Part shown: piece by piece, positions 27,835-37,200 of the stretch
How positions within the stretch are numbered: the first letter of the stretch is position 1
How the letters are laid out: the number at the start of each line of letters is the position of its first letter
Assembly: GCF_002949795.1 (NCBI RefSeq)
Contig: NZ_CP026692.1
Location: 62,001-126,000, forward strand
Source: Nostoc sp. 'Lobaria pulmonaria (5183) cyanobiont'
GTDB taxonomy: Bacteria; Cyanobacteriota; Cyanobacteriia; Cyanobacteriales; Nostocaceae
Direction: 5' to 3'
Length of the DNA stretch: 64,000 nt
Translations under genes and position numbers: made by a program
Notes under the pieces: generated by a model
The model's input: the letters and a program-made list of their open reading frames with translations, nothing else
What the model was told of the DNA's origin: nothing
Databases searched by the model: none

Positions 27835-28170
27835 ATGAGCGATCAAATTATTCTGTCCGATGAGGATGTTGTTTCTATGGCTCAGGATACTAATTTTACT
27901 GAGGCTTCAACATCGACAGGTGAAGAATTGATGGAGACTGTGGCAAATTTGGTATTTAATAACACCAGTTTACAAAAGGACAAGGCTGAAGCCTGGGCTG
28001 CGAATGGGGTGAACTGTAAGATTTTACTGGCTCAGGGTGGCGGCTGGCAGAAAGGTAAAATCCGAATTTGCTTTGAATTTGTTCCTGACAAGCCCACACC
28101 AACAAAACCACTGATTCCCACGAATTCGGCATCTCCACTGGATGATCTGCGATCGCACTTAGAGGTCTAA
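27835..28170 (+). CDS. KGK domain protein
   Basis: 111 residues. The C-terminal half has GWQKGKIRICFEFVPDKP, the signature that names the cyanobacterial KGK family, and ends SPLDDLRSHLEV. The N-terminal half is acidic (SDEDVVSM). The family has no known function. The gene is short but has clear coding character. The ATG is preceded by a purine-rich AAAAAGAAAA stretch rather than a strong Shine-Dalgarno sequence. Confidence 0.75.
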   Translation: MSDQIILSDEDVVSMAQDTNFTEASTSTGEELMETVANLVFNNTSLQKDKAEAWAANGVNCKILLAQGGGWQKGKIRICFEFVPDKPTPTKPLIPTNSASPLDDLRSHLEV

Positions 28171-28311
28171 CATTCACAGATGCGTCGCTTCTGCTGTTTT
28201 GGTGAAATCTTCAGTAAATCGGTGTAGTTAGTGTATATTGCTACTTATTTGCTACTCAAAAATAGTCATAACTAAAGCAGGTTGTTTGTTGTAATTGGAG
28301 TTAAGAAGCAA

Positions 28312-28578
28312 ATGCCGTGGTTTGTAAAAATTGAAGAAGGCAAAGTCGATAAACCTACATTTGACCAATATGTACCTGCTCACAAAGCCTACATTCAGAA
28401 TTTGATTGCTAAAGGACACAAAGCGCGAACAGGCTATTGGGCAGAACAAAGAGGCGGGATGCTGCTGTTTGAGGCAGCCTCAAAGGAGGAAGCAGAAGTG
28501 ATTGTGGCTGATGACCCCTTGGTGAAATACGGCTGCGTCAACTATCAGCTTTATGAATGGCGAATTGTTATGGAATAA
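28312..28578 (+). CDS. YciI-like protein
   Basis: 88 residues with a ferredoxin-like alpha/beta layout. Seen: PWFVKIEEGKVDKPTF, YVPAHKAYIQNLIAKG (the His is typical of YciI), GGMLLFEAASKEEAE and ADDPLVKYG. These small proteins dimerise and may act on small metabolites; function is not assigned. The ATG at 28312 with GGAG upstream is preferred to a TTG at 28282. It lies just before the SRP RNA gene. Confidence 0.78.
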   Translation: MPWFVKIEEGKVDKPTFDQYVPAHKAYIQNLIAKGHKARTGYWAEQRGGMLLFEAASKEEAEVIVADDPLVKYGCVNYQLYEWRIVME

Positions 28579-28602
28579 CACACACTTACTGAATTTTAAT
28601 GT

Positions 28603-28608
28603 TATGCT
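28603..28608 (+). promoter_or_regulatory. Candidate -10 box of the SRP RNA gene
   Basis: TATGCT ends seven bases before the start of the pairing 5' arm of the RNA (28616). No good -35 hexamer at standard spacing was seen. Confidence 0.4.
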
Positions 28609-28615
28609 TATATAA

Positions 28616-28714
28616 GACCTGGATCTATGCGATCGCAACACCCAAATCTTGTCAGAACCGGAAGGTAGCAGCAACACGGGAGGCTTGTGGTAGGCGTAGT
28701 CTCCGGGTCGCCCT
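28616..28714 (+). ncRNA. ffs: Signal recognition particle RNA (4.5S type)
   Basis: The domain IV core GTCAGAACCGGAAGGTAGCA is present (28653-28672), including the GGAA tetraloop and the CAG/AGCAG internal loop that binds Ffh. The ends pair: GACCTGGA (28616-28623) with TCCGGGTC (28702-28709), and the next arm CTATGC with GCGTAG. The RNA is about 98 nt, the short bacterial form. CCCTATTTTT follows the 3' end. The RNA scaffolds co-translational targeting of membrane proteins. Confidence 0.92.
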
Positions 28715-28737
28715 ATTTTTAGGAGCGGTTAGCAACC

Positions 28738-29121
28738 ATGCCTGGTTTTGGAGATATTGTTCAAAAAGCTTTTTACCTCGGTGTTGGATTAGCTTCTTAC
28801 GCAGGTGAGAAAGCAGGGGGAAAATTAGCCGAAGTGCGATCGCAAGTCCAAAAACTGGCAGATGAAATGGTGGCCAAGGGCGAAATGAATACAGAAGAAG
28901 CCCGCCGTTTCGTTGAAGATATGATGAAGCAAGCCCAACAAGCCCAACCATCTGGTGTAGCCTCTGAGAAAACGCCCCCTTCTCAACCTCGCCGCATTGA
29001 AATTTTAGAGGAAGATGAAGAGCCAACGGTGAAAGAGGCGTCAAATGATGAAAATGTAGATAAATTACGCCAAGAAGTGCTAAACCTGCAAGACGAGTTA
29101 AAACGATTGCAACGCGATTAA
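28738..29121 (+). CDS. Phasin-like helical protein
   Basis: 127 residues. A hydrophobic N-terminal segment (FGDIVQKAFYLGVGLASYAG) leads into amphipathic helix (KLAEVRSQVQKLADEMVAKG, EEARRFVEDMMKQAQQ), a Pro-rich acidic linker, and a C-terminal coiled coil (LRQEVLNLQDELKRLQ). This matches the cyanobacterial phasin-like/PhaI group. Members coat polyhydroxyalkanoate granules in some species, but others occur without such genes, so granule binding is inferred only. It starts 24 bases after the SRP RNA with AGGAG in front. Confidence 0.7.
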   Translation: MPGFGDIVQKAFYLGVGLASYAGEKAGGKLAEVRSQVQKLADEMVAKGEMNTEEARRFVEDMMKQAQQAQPSGVASEKTPPSQPRRIEILEEDEEPTVKEASNDENVDKLRQEVLNLQDELKRLQRD

Positions 29122-29280
29122 TAAAAACCATTCTTTGAGCGAAATATCAGTAATAAGTGGCATTTTGACATGACACTTCGGATAAAAACTTGATAAGATA
29201 CATTGCTTAGTGTGTATTTTAGTGCTTCAAGCCAGATAACACAAAGCGTCCTGTTTATAGCCTGCAAAGATGTCAAGTTT

Positions 29281-29682
29281 ATGGAACAGTGGCAAAAAGA
29301 TTTAGTAGAAATCGTCGAAACAGTGGCTGATGAAGTAGAGCGCTTCTTCCTGGGAATGAGTGAAGTGGTAGACGCATTTTTTGAGCTAACGGAAGAAGTC
29401 AGCGAGCAAGTACACAATAATATTGTTACTGAAGTCGATCAGTATCTACAAGATTTGGCTGAACCGATGTTGGAAGCTTACTGGGAACTGGAAGACATTG
29501 TCGCAGATGTCGATCCGGGTTTTCCTTATTCAGTTGAACCCACATCTGAAAAAAATCCTGCCTGTATCGGTTGTAGTCACTACCACGGCCAAGTTTATGG
29601 TGGTAATTTGTTAGTTTGTGCGATGCATCCCCACGGTTGTGAAGATGAGAATTGTCCAGACTGGGAGAAGGAAGAGTATTAA
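29281..29682 (+). CDS. Acidic cyanobacterial protein with Cys/His-rich C-terminus
   Basis: 133 residues from the ATG at 29281; upstream frame extension to 29203 lacks coding character. The N-terminal 85 residues are acidic amphipathic helix (VEIVETVADEVERFFLGM, ELTEEVSEQVHNN). The C-terminus has NPACIGCSHYHGQVYGG, LLVCAMHPHGC and ENCPDWE, five cysteines plus histidines that could bind a metal. I recognise the pattern as a conserved cyanobacterial protein of unknown function. Confidence 0.7.
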   Translation: MEQWQKDLVEIVETVADEVERFFLGMSEVVDAFFELTEEVSEQVHNNIVTEVDQYLQDLAEPMLEAYWELEDIVADVDPGFPYSVEPTSEKNPACIGCSHYHGQVYGGNLLVCAMHPHGCEDENCPDWEKEEY

Positions 29683-29709
29683 GAGACAGAGGGGCAGGGG
29701 GAGTAAATG

Positions 29710-29742
29710 ACAAATTACAAATTACAAATTACAAATTACAAC
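29710..29742. repeat. Heptameric short tandem repeat (ACAAATT)
   Basis: Four ACAAATT units followed by a decaying ACAACTA tail, ending some 20 bases before the queF start. It is typical of Nostoc-type STRR sequences. Confidence 0.85.
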
Positions 29743-29762
29743 TAAAAACTAACAACTGACAA

Positions 29763-30176
29763 ATGACAACTGATAAATTATCTGAAAGTCCATCCCAAAC
29801 CAGCCAAGAAATGAAGTATGGCGAACGCGACATTGCAGAAGGTAAACTAATTACCTTTCCGAATCCGCGTGTGGGCAGGCGATATGACATTAACATTACT
29901 TTGCCGGAATTTACTTGTAAATGTCCGTTTTCCGGCTATCCTGACTTTGCGACAATTTATGTTAGCTATGTGCCTGATGAACGGGTAGTGGAATTGAAGG
30001 CGCTCAAACTTTATATTAATAGTTACCGCGATCGCTACATTTCCCACGAAGAATCTGCTAATCAAATTTTAGATGATTTTGTGGCTGCTTGTGACCCTTT
30101 GGAAGTCACGGTGAAAGCAGATTTTACGCCTCGTGGGAATGTACATACCGTGGTTGAAGTCCGTCACCAAAAGTAA
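29763..30176 (+). CDS. queF: NADPH-dependent 7-cyano-7-deazaguanine reductase
   Basis: 137 residues, the short (type I) QueF. It reduces preQ0 to preQ1 in queuosine synthesis. CPFSGYPDF holds the catalytic Cys that forms the thioimide, with the Asp nearby. ELKALKLYINSYRDR is the family NADPH-binding (QueF) motif. Further signatures are HEESANQI and FTPRGNVHT. No other queuosine gene is adjacent. The upstream region is a heptamer repeat, and no preQ1 riboswitch was seen. Confidence 0.93.
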   Translation: MTTDKLSESPSQTSQEMKYGERDIAEGKLITFPNPRVGRRYDINITLPEFTCKCPFSGYPDFATIYVSYVPDERVVELKALKLYINSYRDRYISHEESANQILDDFVAACDPLEVTVKADFTPRGNVHTVVEVRHQK

Positions 30177-30213
30177 CATTATCATTGATGAATGCAGATG
30201 GCATTAATCAGCT

Positions 30214-31293
30214 TCATTCAGCAATTTTCTTGACAGCAGATTGCACTTGAAGCACAACTTTTTTAGACAAAGGAATATATCCAAGTTCCAAACTGGATTT
30301 TTGCCCGTCAATCACAGCCCAATCGATAAAATTTTTCAGCGCTTGAGCTTTGACTCGGTTAGGATATTGGTGATAAGTTAAAAGCCAGCTGTAAGTGACG
30401 ATAGGATATGACTGAGCATCTATAGGATCGGTGATAAAAGCAATCAAGTTATCATCTGGTAATTTCACAGCTTCTAAAGTTTGTGCTACTGATTTTGGTG
30501 TCGGTGTAATATAATTACCAGATTTATTTTCTAAAGCAGCCACAGGAAGCTTATTTTGTTTGGCGTAAATGTATTCTACATAGCCAATAGCTCCTGGTAT
30601 CTGTTGAATCAGGGCGGTAACACCTTCATTACCCTTTCCACCAATTCCCACTCGCCATGCTACAGATTTACCAGCCCCAATTTTGCTTTTCCATTCTGGA
30701 CTTATAGTGCTTAGGTGTTGCGTTAACACGCTTGTAGTTCCACTACCATCTGTTCGGTGTACAACTTGAATTGGTAAATCGGGCAAACTTACACCTGGAT
30801 TAGCTGCGGCTATTCTAGGATGATTCCAATTCGTAATTTTTCCGAGAAAGATATCTACGTAAACTTGGCGTGGTAGCTTTAGAGCAGTTGGCACATTCAC
30901 TTGAGGCGACTGCTGTGCAACTGATGTAAGGTTATAAGCTAGCACAATAGAACCAGCAGTTATTGGTAAAGCGATGACTCCCCGTTTTATCTTGGCTGCT
31001 TGTTCGCTTGTAATTCCCACATCACTAGCTGCAAAGTCTACAGTACCGTCGATGAGCTGTTGCACTCCGGCACTGCTTCCTATAGCTTGATAGTTAATTT
31101 CTACATTGGGATTTTGCTGGTTGTAATCTGAAAGCCAATGCTCGTACAAAGGTGCGGGAAAACTTGCCCCAGTACCAATAAGAGAAACACGCTTTATATT
31201 TTTCTGCTCGGCAGCGCAAGAAGCAATACTTAACAAGATAGCGATTAAAGGTAGAAGGCAAACCCGTCCCTTAGATTGAAGTTTAGCAGACAT
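30214..31293 (-). CDS. pstS: Phosphate ABC transporter substrate-binding lipoprotein
   Basis: 359 residues. A lipobox (LSIASC, Cys near 27) follows a hydrophobic leader, so the protein is probably a lipoprotein. The fold and phosphate contacts are typical: GTGASFPAPLYEHW, DFAASDVGIT, FLGKITNWNHPRI, HRTDGSGTTSVLTQHL and GYVEYIYA. It delivers phosphate to PstCAB, but no permease or ATPase gene is adjacent. The ATG at 31293 is preferred to the TTG at 31311. No Pho-box-like repeats were recognised upstream. Confidence 0.92.
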   Translation of the reverse strand: MSAKLQSKGRVCLLPLIAILLSIASCAAEQKNIKRVSLIGTGASFPAPLYEHWLSDYNQQNPNVEINYQAIGSSAGVQQLIDGTVDFAASDVGITSEQAAKIKRGVIALPITAGSIVLAYNLTSVAQQSPQVNVPTALKLPRQVYVDIFLGKITNWNHPRIAAANPGVSLPDLPIQVVHRTDGSGTTSVLTQHLSTISPEWKSKIGAGKSVAWRVGIGGKGNEGVTALIQQIPGAIGYVEYIYAKQNKLPVAALENKSGNYITPTPKSVAQTLEAVKLPDDNLIAFITDPIDAQSYPIVTYSWLLTYHQYPNRVKAQALKNFIDWAVIDGQKSSLELGYIPLSKKVVLQVQSAVKKIAE

Positions 31294-31390
31294 AGAAATT
31301 TTTTGTTCCAATGTTTAATAAATACCTCTACTAATTTCCTAATTTGTCGCTGTGTGGGCGTAATTGATTGTAAATAACTTGGAAAAGCAA

Positions 31391-31449
31391 AGGTACGCAA
31401 AGTAATCCTCTGCGTACCTCTGCGATTTCCTTTGCGCCCCTTTGCGTTT
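31391..31449. repeat. GCAAAG/CTTTGCG-rich dispersed repeat at the ccs1 stop
   Basis: Contains alternating GGTACGCAAAG, CTCTGCGTACC and CCTTTGCGCCCCTTTGCG blocks. The last block touches the ccs1 stop. Related sequence is found inside cobN (47181-47214) and inside the MITE at 9791-9948. Confidence 0.6.
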
Positions 31450-32845
31450 AAACTTCAATCGCCGTCTCTTTCTCCTCACCTTTTGGCTGTGAACTCAGCC
31501 GATCTAAAATCTCTAAAACTTCTTGTTCAAAGGCAACTTGAGCGCGATTAGTTTTGCCACCCACATACAAGCGATCGCCTTTTTGCAATGCCCAGATTTG
31601 CGAGTGGGAAAAGTAACTCATTACCACACCCAGCATTAGCAAGCCAAACCCTGTGTAAACAATTGGTATGCCTGGATCGGCTTTAATTTGTAAGCCAGTA
31701 CTACCAATGACATCCAAAATTTTCAGCTTCACGCCATTAACTTCAGTGAACATCCCCGCACGGACTGTATCAACAAGTTTGCCAGTAACATCATAAACTA
31801 ATACCATTCCTTGCAAGTCTTTCGCTAACAGGGAGACACCCTCACTCAAATCCGGTTTAGTCGGAACCCAGGTTCCCCAAATGCGCCCGTTACCGTTAGT
31901 GTTCAATTGCGCCATCGGTAACTGAAAAATCGGGCTGTTGTTAAATTGGACGCGAACACCTGCAATTCCCCAATCAGTTTGATAGAAAGTTATGCCATGA
32001 TAGCGCAGAGGCTCGTTGACAAAAATCTTCTTGTGGTCAATTTCCTTTCCCTGATTATTCAAGACAGACATATCTGAATAAAATTGATTAATGCCGCCAG
32101 ATGGAGTGTAATCAATCCAAAAACGATTGACGCGCACAGACCAATCTTTCGGGATTTTTGCGGCTAAAGGGCCAGCATCGACAATATTTGTCACTTGAAA
32201 TGTATCGCCACTAGCAACCATTTCCTGAGCGAGAAACCCAGTCATCGCCCCCCAAATTCCCCCTAGCAAAATAGCGACGATGCCAATATGAACGATAATT
32301 GGGCCGATGCGTCCAACTATTCCTTTGCGGGCATAAAGGAGATTTTCTTTTTCTTGATTTGGAAAAATTTTATAGCGGTGTTTCTGTAATATTTCGCTGA
32401 GGTAATTCAGGGAACCAGTATCTAGTTCTGTACTTAAAGCTAACTTTTGAAATTGTCGGGGTTCTTCGTAATATTTCCAGCGCTGGGCAGCTTTTAAGGC
32501 TGGTAACTGACGGGTAAATGAACAAGCAGTTAAGCTAGTGCCAAATAAGATGAGTAATGCTAGAAACCACCAGGTACGATATACGTGGTCTAATCCAACT
32601 ACTTGAATTACCTTCCAAGTTAAGAAACCAAATAAAGCTGGATGTTCTGGGTAATTGGCTTGGTAAAATGCGGGTGACTGACCTTGCTCGATTACAGTAC
32701 CGGTGGAGCTAAAGATGGCAATCAATAGCAGTAGTGCGATCGCTAGTCGTAAGTTAGTCAGTACAGGCAAAAGCTCTTGGCGTAAGAACTGCCCAGGTAT
32801 CGCCCACCATTTTAATTCTTTGGACGCCGAATCATCTATTGTCAT
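31448..32845 (-). CDS. ccs1: Cytochrome c biogenesis protein Ccs1 (ResB)
   Basis: 465-residue ResB-family protein of System II cytochrome c assembly. It works with CcsA to move heme across the thylakoid membrane and attach it. Three N-terminal membrane segments ([47 protein letters not shown]) precede a large lumenal domain, with a C-terminal segment ([16 protein letters not shown]). The HIG His in the third segment is the conserved heme-related residue. It lies 29 bases downstream of ccdA on the same strand, the usual cyanobacterial pair. The C-terminus is a charged tail ([11 protein letters not shown]). Confidence 0.93.
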   Translation of the reverse strand: MTIDDSASKELKWWAIPGQFLRQELLPVLTNLRLAIALLLLIAIFSSTGTVIEQGQSPAFYQANYPEHPALFGFLTWKVIQVVGLDHVYRTWWFLALLILFGTSLTACSFTRQLPALKAAQRWKYYEEPRQFQKLALSTELDTGSLNYLSEILQKHRYKIFPNQEKENLLYARKGIVGRIGPIIVHIGIVAILLGGIWGAMTGFLAQEMVASGDTFQVTNIVDAGPLAAKIPKDWSVRVNRFWIDYTPSGGINQFYSDMSVLNNQGKEIDHKKIFVNEPLRYHGITFYQTDWGIAGVRVQFNNSPIFQLPMAQLNTNGNGRIWGTWVPTKPDLSEGVSLLAKDLQGMVLVYDVTGKLVDTVRAGMFTEVNGVKLKILDVIGSTGLQIKADPGIPIVYTGFGLLMLGVVMSYFSHSQIWALQKGDRLYVGGKTNRAQVAFEQEVLEILDRLSSQPKGEEKETAIEV

Positions 32846-32874
32846 TATGTGTAAAATATAACAAAGTATTGATA

Positions 32875-33615
32875 TTAAAAACTGCCGAGGGGAATCCGAG
32901 AAATTAAGGAAAATACACCGAATCCTACCAACAGCGCCCCACTAACTGGGTTAATCCAACCAGACCAGCGACGCAATTCCAGTAATTTTTTAATTGAAGC
33001 TGTAAAAGTACCTGCCAAAATCAATGGTGCTACATAACCAGCTGTGTAAGAAAGTAGCAAAATAGCACCTAAAATTAAGTCTTGTGTATTGGCAATCCAA
33101 CCCAGCAAGCTAGCTAAAACAGGTGTGCTACAAGGAGATGCGACTAAGCCGAAAGTTAGTCCGAGCAAATAGGAACGCAATCCTGCTGGCAAATCCGGCG
33201 AAATCCAATTGGTTTCACCCAAGGATGGAAATTGCAGAGGCAGTGCTTCTAATAAGTTCAGCCCCATGAGAATGGCGATAATGCTGACAATAATCGGCAA
33301 ACCAATTCCCACTTGACCATAGACTTTTCCGACAAAACCTGCTAATATTCCTAGCCCTGCTAGTGTAGTTGCTAAACCTAAAGCAAACCAAGTTGATTGG
33401 GCAGCTGCTTGAAGGCGGCTTTTGGCTTCATAACCGCCGATGTAACCAATGGTAATTGGCAGCATGGAAAGCATACAGGGTGTGAGACTGGTGAGCAAAC
33501 CAGCTGCAAAGATGATACCAATACTCACCACGCTAAGGTGTGTCAGTTGGTTAGAAACGAGGCTGTTGGCAAATTGTTCTAGTTGGTAAATTTGGGTTTG
33601 CAGGTTATCAAACAT
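32875..33615 (-). CDS. ccdA: Thiol-disulfide membrane transporter CcdA
   Basis: 246 residues with six predicted membrane segments. The redox cysteines lie in [13 protein letters not shown] (near residue 47) and [13 protein letters not shown] (near 160), the standard CcdA positions. It carries reducing power across the thylakoid membrane to keep apocytochrome cysteines reduced. It is first of the ccdA-ccs1 unit, spaced 29 bases from ccs1. Confidence 0.93.
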   Translation of the reverse strand: MFDNLQTQIYQLEQFANSLVSNQLTHLSVVSIGIIFAAGLLTSLTPCMLSMLPITIGYIGGYEAKSRLQAAAQSTWFALGLATTLAGLGILAGFVGKVYGQVGIGLPIIVSIIAILMGLNLLEALPLQFPSLGETNWISPDLPAGLRSYLLGLTFGLVASPCSTPVLASLLGWIANTQDLILGAILLLSYTAGYVAPLILAGTFTASIKKLLELRRWSGWINPVSGALLVGFGVFSLISRIPLGSF

Positions 33616-33796
33616 GGGGAGTTTCTGAGCGGGAAATGCTTACTCTGCTTGAATTTTAGCTTACTTTTGGTTTTGGAGTCAGCAGAAGTGATTATCCGAA
33701 CCTGATATTATCTAAATTTCATCTGCCCAAGGAAATGTATCTAAAATACAATTAAGCTCGGATTATCCCTGAAGAAGCACGGCTGGAGTATTTGGC

Positions 33797-34218
33797 ATGA
33801 CGATTGCATTACCCGGATTTAAAATTGTCACTTTGTTAAAAGCAGGGGTAAAAGCAGTCATATACCGTGGAATTAAGGTTAAAGATCGGTGTCCGGTAAT
33901 TATCAAAGGGCTACGTCCAGAACAGTGTACACCCAATAATATCGAACAACTTAAACATGAGTATGCGATCGCTCAAAGGTTAAATACTGCCGCCGCACTC
34001 AAAGTCTACGCCTTAGAGATAGATCGGGGAATCCCTTATTTAATTATGGAGGATTTTGAAGGGCGATCGCTTTGACTGCTTATCCTGGTGAGATAGATCG
34101 TCAACAAGCGATCGCTGTGGGATTTCAACAGCATATCTTTAAGCCTGTAGATCCAGAGGAATTGGTGAAGGAGGAAATTCTAAACCTCTCTTTTACTAGG
34201 GAAAAGGAATGGAAGTGA
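33797..34218 (+). pseudogene. Remnant joining a Ser/Thr-kinase N-terminus to a receiver C-terminus at a HIP1 site
   Basis: The first 92 codons (33797-34075) match the start of the large Ser/Thr kinase-ATPase-GAF-histidine kinase family: a glycine-loop region, ALPGFKIVTLL, VIYRGIKVKD, PVIIKGLRPEQ, and YLIMEDFEG. The frame then stops. From 34072, in another frame, it reads LTAYPGEIDRQQAIAVGFQQ and HIFKPVDPEELV, the end of a response-regulator receiver domain, closing at TGA 34216-34218. The switch point is exactly at GCGATCGC (34063-34070). The simplest reading is a deletion between two HIP1 sites that removed the middle of one or two genes. Confidence 0.75.
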
Positions 34219-34234
34219 GGTTTTCCAGATCCGG

Positions 34235-37200
34235 TTAACGATATAGCCAAACACGCAACAGCGACAGCAATTGTTCAGTATCTACGGGTTTAGTAATGTA
34301 GTCTGATGCACCGGCTTCAATACACTTCTCGCGATCGCCTAGCATGGCTTTAGCAGTCAGTGCAATAATCGGCAAAGACTTAAATCGATCGTTTTGACGG
34401 ATTACGCGTGTTGTTTCGTAACCATCCATTTCTGGCATCATTACGTCCATCAAAACGACATCAATATCTGGTGTATTTTCTAACAGGTTAATCCCCTCTC
34501 TGCCATTTTCAGCATATATAACCTCTATTTGATAACGCTCCAACATACTGGTCAGGGCGAAGATATTCCGCATATCGTCGTCTACAATTAGCGCTTTTTT
34601 GCCAGTGAGTAAGTAGTCTTGTGAATGCAGTTGTTCGAGTATTTGGCGCTTCGGTTCAGGTAAATTTGCTTGGACTCGGTGTAAAAATAATGCTGTTTCA
34701 TCGAGGAGACGTTCGGGCGATCGCACATCTTTAATAATGATTGTCTCGGCAATTCGTCTGAGTTCTGTTTCTTGAGCTTTACTAATTTCTCTACCTGTGT
34801 AGACAATAATTGGTAAAGTTTTGCCGTTAGGTAGAAGCTTTATCTGCTCAATCAGTTCAAACCCGGTCATGTCGGGTAGCCCTAAATCGAGAACCAGGCA
34901 ATCAAAATGCTGGCTGCGAATAGCTTCTAGAGCTGCTGCACCGTTAGCCACTGCTGTGGTCAAAACATCGCTGTTACCAATCAACTCAACAATACTCAGC
35001 CGTTGAGTATCATCATCTTCGACTACCAATAAATTTTTCACCTGGCGCTCAACAAAACCTTTAATTTTGGTCAACGCCTCGGATATTGTTTCGCTGGTTA
35101 AGGGCTTTTGCAGATATGCGATCGCACCTAGTTGTAAACCGCGTTGTCTCCCTTCTTCAACGGTCATGATATGTACGGGAATGTGACGGGTATTTGGGTC
35201 ATGTTTGAGACGATCTAATACCGTCCAACCATCCATTTCTGGCAGCCGGATATCTAGCAAAATGGCTGAAGGTAGGAATTGCTGCGCTAACATCAAACCT
35301 GTACTACCGGTTTGGGCAGCTATCACCTTAAATCCTTGTTGTTGCGCCATATCTAGCAGGATACGCGCAAAATTAACGTCATCTTCGACAATTAGTAACA
35401 CGCGATCGCCTCTTTCAATAGTAGTGCGATCGTCATTTATGAGTGAGGAGTGGGTAGAGACGCGATTAATCGCGTCTGTACTGAGTAGGGAGTGGGGAGT
35501 GAGGAGTGGTTTTGATGTCAACTCAGGACTCAGCGCTCGTAACTCAGCACTGAATTGTGGTAGATAGAACGTAAAGGTACTACCTTCACCTGGTAGACTG
35601 ATTAATTTAATTTCGCCGCCGAAGAGACGGGCGATTTCGCGGCTAATTGATAAGCCCAATCCGGTGCCGCCGTATCTGCGACTGGTAGAGCCATCGGCTT
35701 GCTGGAATGCTTCAAAAATCACTTTCTGTTTTTCGGGGGCAATGCCAATGCCTGTATCGCTGACTGAGAAAGCAATCACAATCTCGGCACTATTTAAGGT
35801 TTGATGGTCGTTGCTCCACCCTAGCTTGGCCACCGCAATCCGTAAGCGTACCTCCCCTTGCTCTGTAAATTTAAAAGCGTTGGAGAGGAGATTTTTCAAC
35901 ACTTGTTGTATGCGTTTGACATCTGTAGAGATGCTATTTGGCAATTCGGGAGTAAATTCAATTGCGAAAGCAAGTCCTTTGCTCTGAGCGATTTGTCGGA
36001 AGGTACGCTCAATTTGTTCGCCCAACTCTGCCAATGGCATTTGGGTCATGTCAATGGACATGGTTCCAGATTCAATTTTAGCGAGATCCAGAATGTCATT
36101 AATCAATGCTAACAAATCAGTACCGGCTGAGTAAATTGTTTGGCTATATTCTACTTGCTTGGCGGTGAGGTTGTGATCGATATTATCTGTCAATAATTTC
36201 GCCAAAATCAACAAGCTGTTTAGCGGTGTCCGCAGTTCATGGGACATGTTGGCGAGAAATTCTGATTTGTATTTTGAAGAGAGGGCGAGTTGTTCAGCCT
36301 TGTCTTCTAAAGAGACTCTTGCTTGTTCAATTTCCCGATTTTTGCGCTCAACTTCTTTCTTCTGCATTGCCAACAACTCTGCCTTTTCTTCCAATTCGGC
36401 GTTGGTTTGTTGCAATTCCTCTTGCTGTCCTTTGAGTAAATCCTCAGAGGTTTTGAGTGATTGGGCTTGTTGTTCTAAGCGCTTGTTGGTTTCGCGGAGT
36501 TCGCTTTGCTGAGTTTGGAGTTCTTCAGCCAAAGATTGCGACTGCTTGAGTAATTCTTCAGTTCGCATCGATGCGGCGATCGTGTTGAGGACGATCGCAA
36601 TACTTTCGGTAAGCTGGTCGAAGAATGTCAGATGAATTTCGCTAAAGCGGCGGAAGGATGCTAATTCAATCACGGCTGTCACCTGTCCTTCAAAAAGTAC
36701 AGGTAATACCACAGCATTCAAAGGCGTGGCTTCTCCTAAACCAGAGGAAATTCTGACATAATCACTTGGCACTTCCGTCAGCAGTATCCGCTCTTTTTCT
36801 AAAGCGCATTGTCCCACCAAACCTTCACCCAAGTGGAAGCGGTTAGCTAGATGTCTGCGTTCGCGGTAAGCGTAGCTACTAATTAATTTCAAATAGGGTG
36901 TATGTTCCCCATACTCCATGAGGAAGAATACGCCGTGTTGCGCTCCTACCAAGGGTGCTAGTTCGGAGAGAATTAGTTTAGATACAGTTTCCAAGTCTCG
37001 CTGCCCTTGCAGCATTCGGGTAAACTTGGCTAAGTTAGTTTTCAACCAGTCTTGTTCGGTGTTTTTCTGTGTTGTCTCTCGCAGATTGGCAATCATCTGG
37101 TTGATGTTGTCTTTGAGGATGGCAACTTCCCCTAGTGCCTCGACGGCAATTGAACGAGTTAAATCACCCTTAGTTACAGCTGTAGCAACTTCGGCGAGCG

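Noticed and set aside
29710-29742. Regular 7-bp repeats considered as a CRISPR array
   Set aside because: No spacers; the units are contiguous heptamers.
29600-29762. Possible preQ1 riboswitch before queF
   Set aside because: The region is coding sequence and a heptamer repeat; no aptamer-like hairpin with an A-rich tail was seen.
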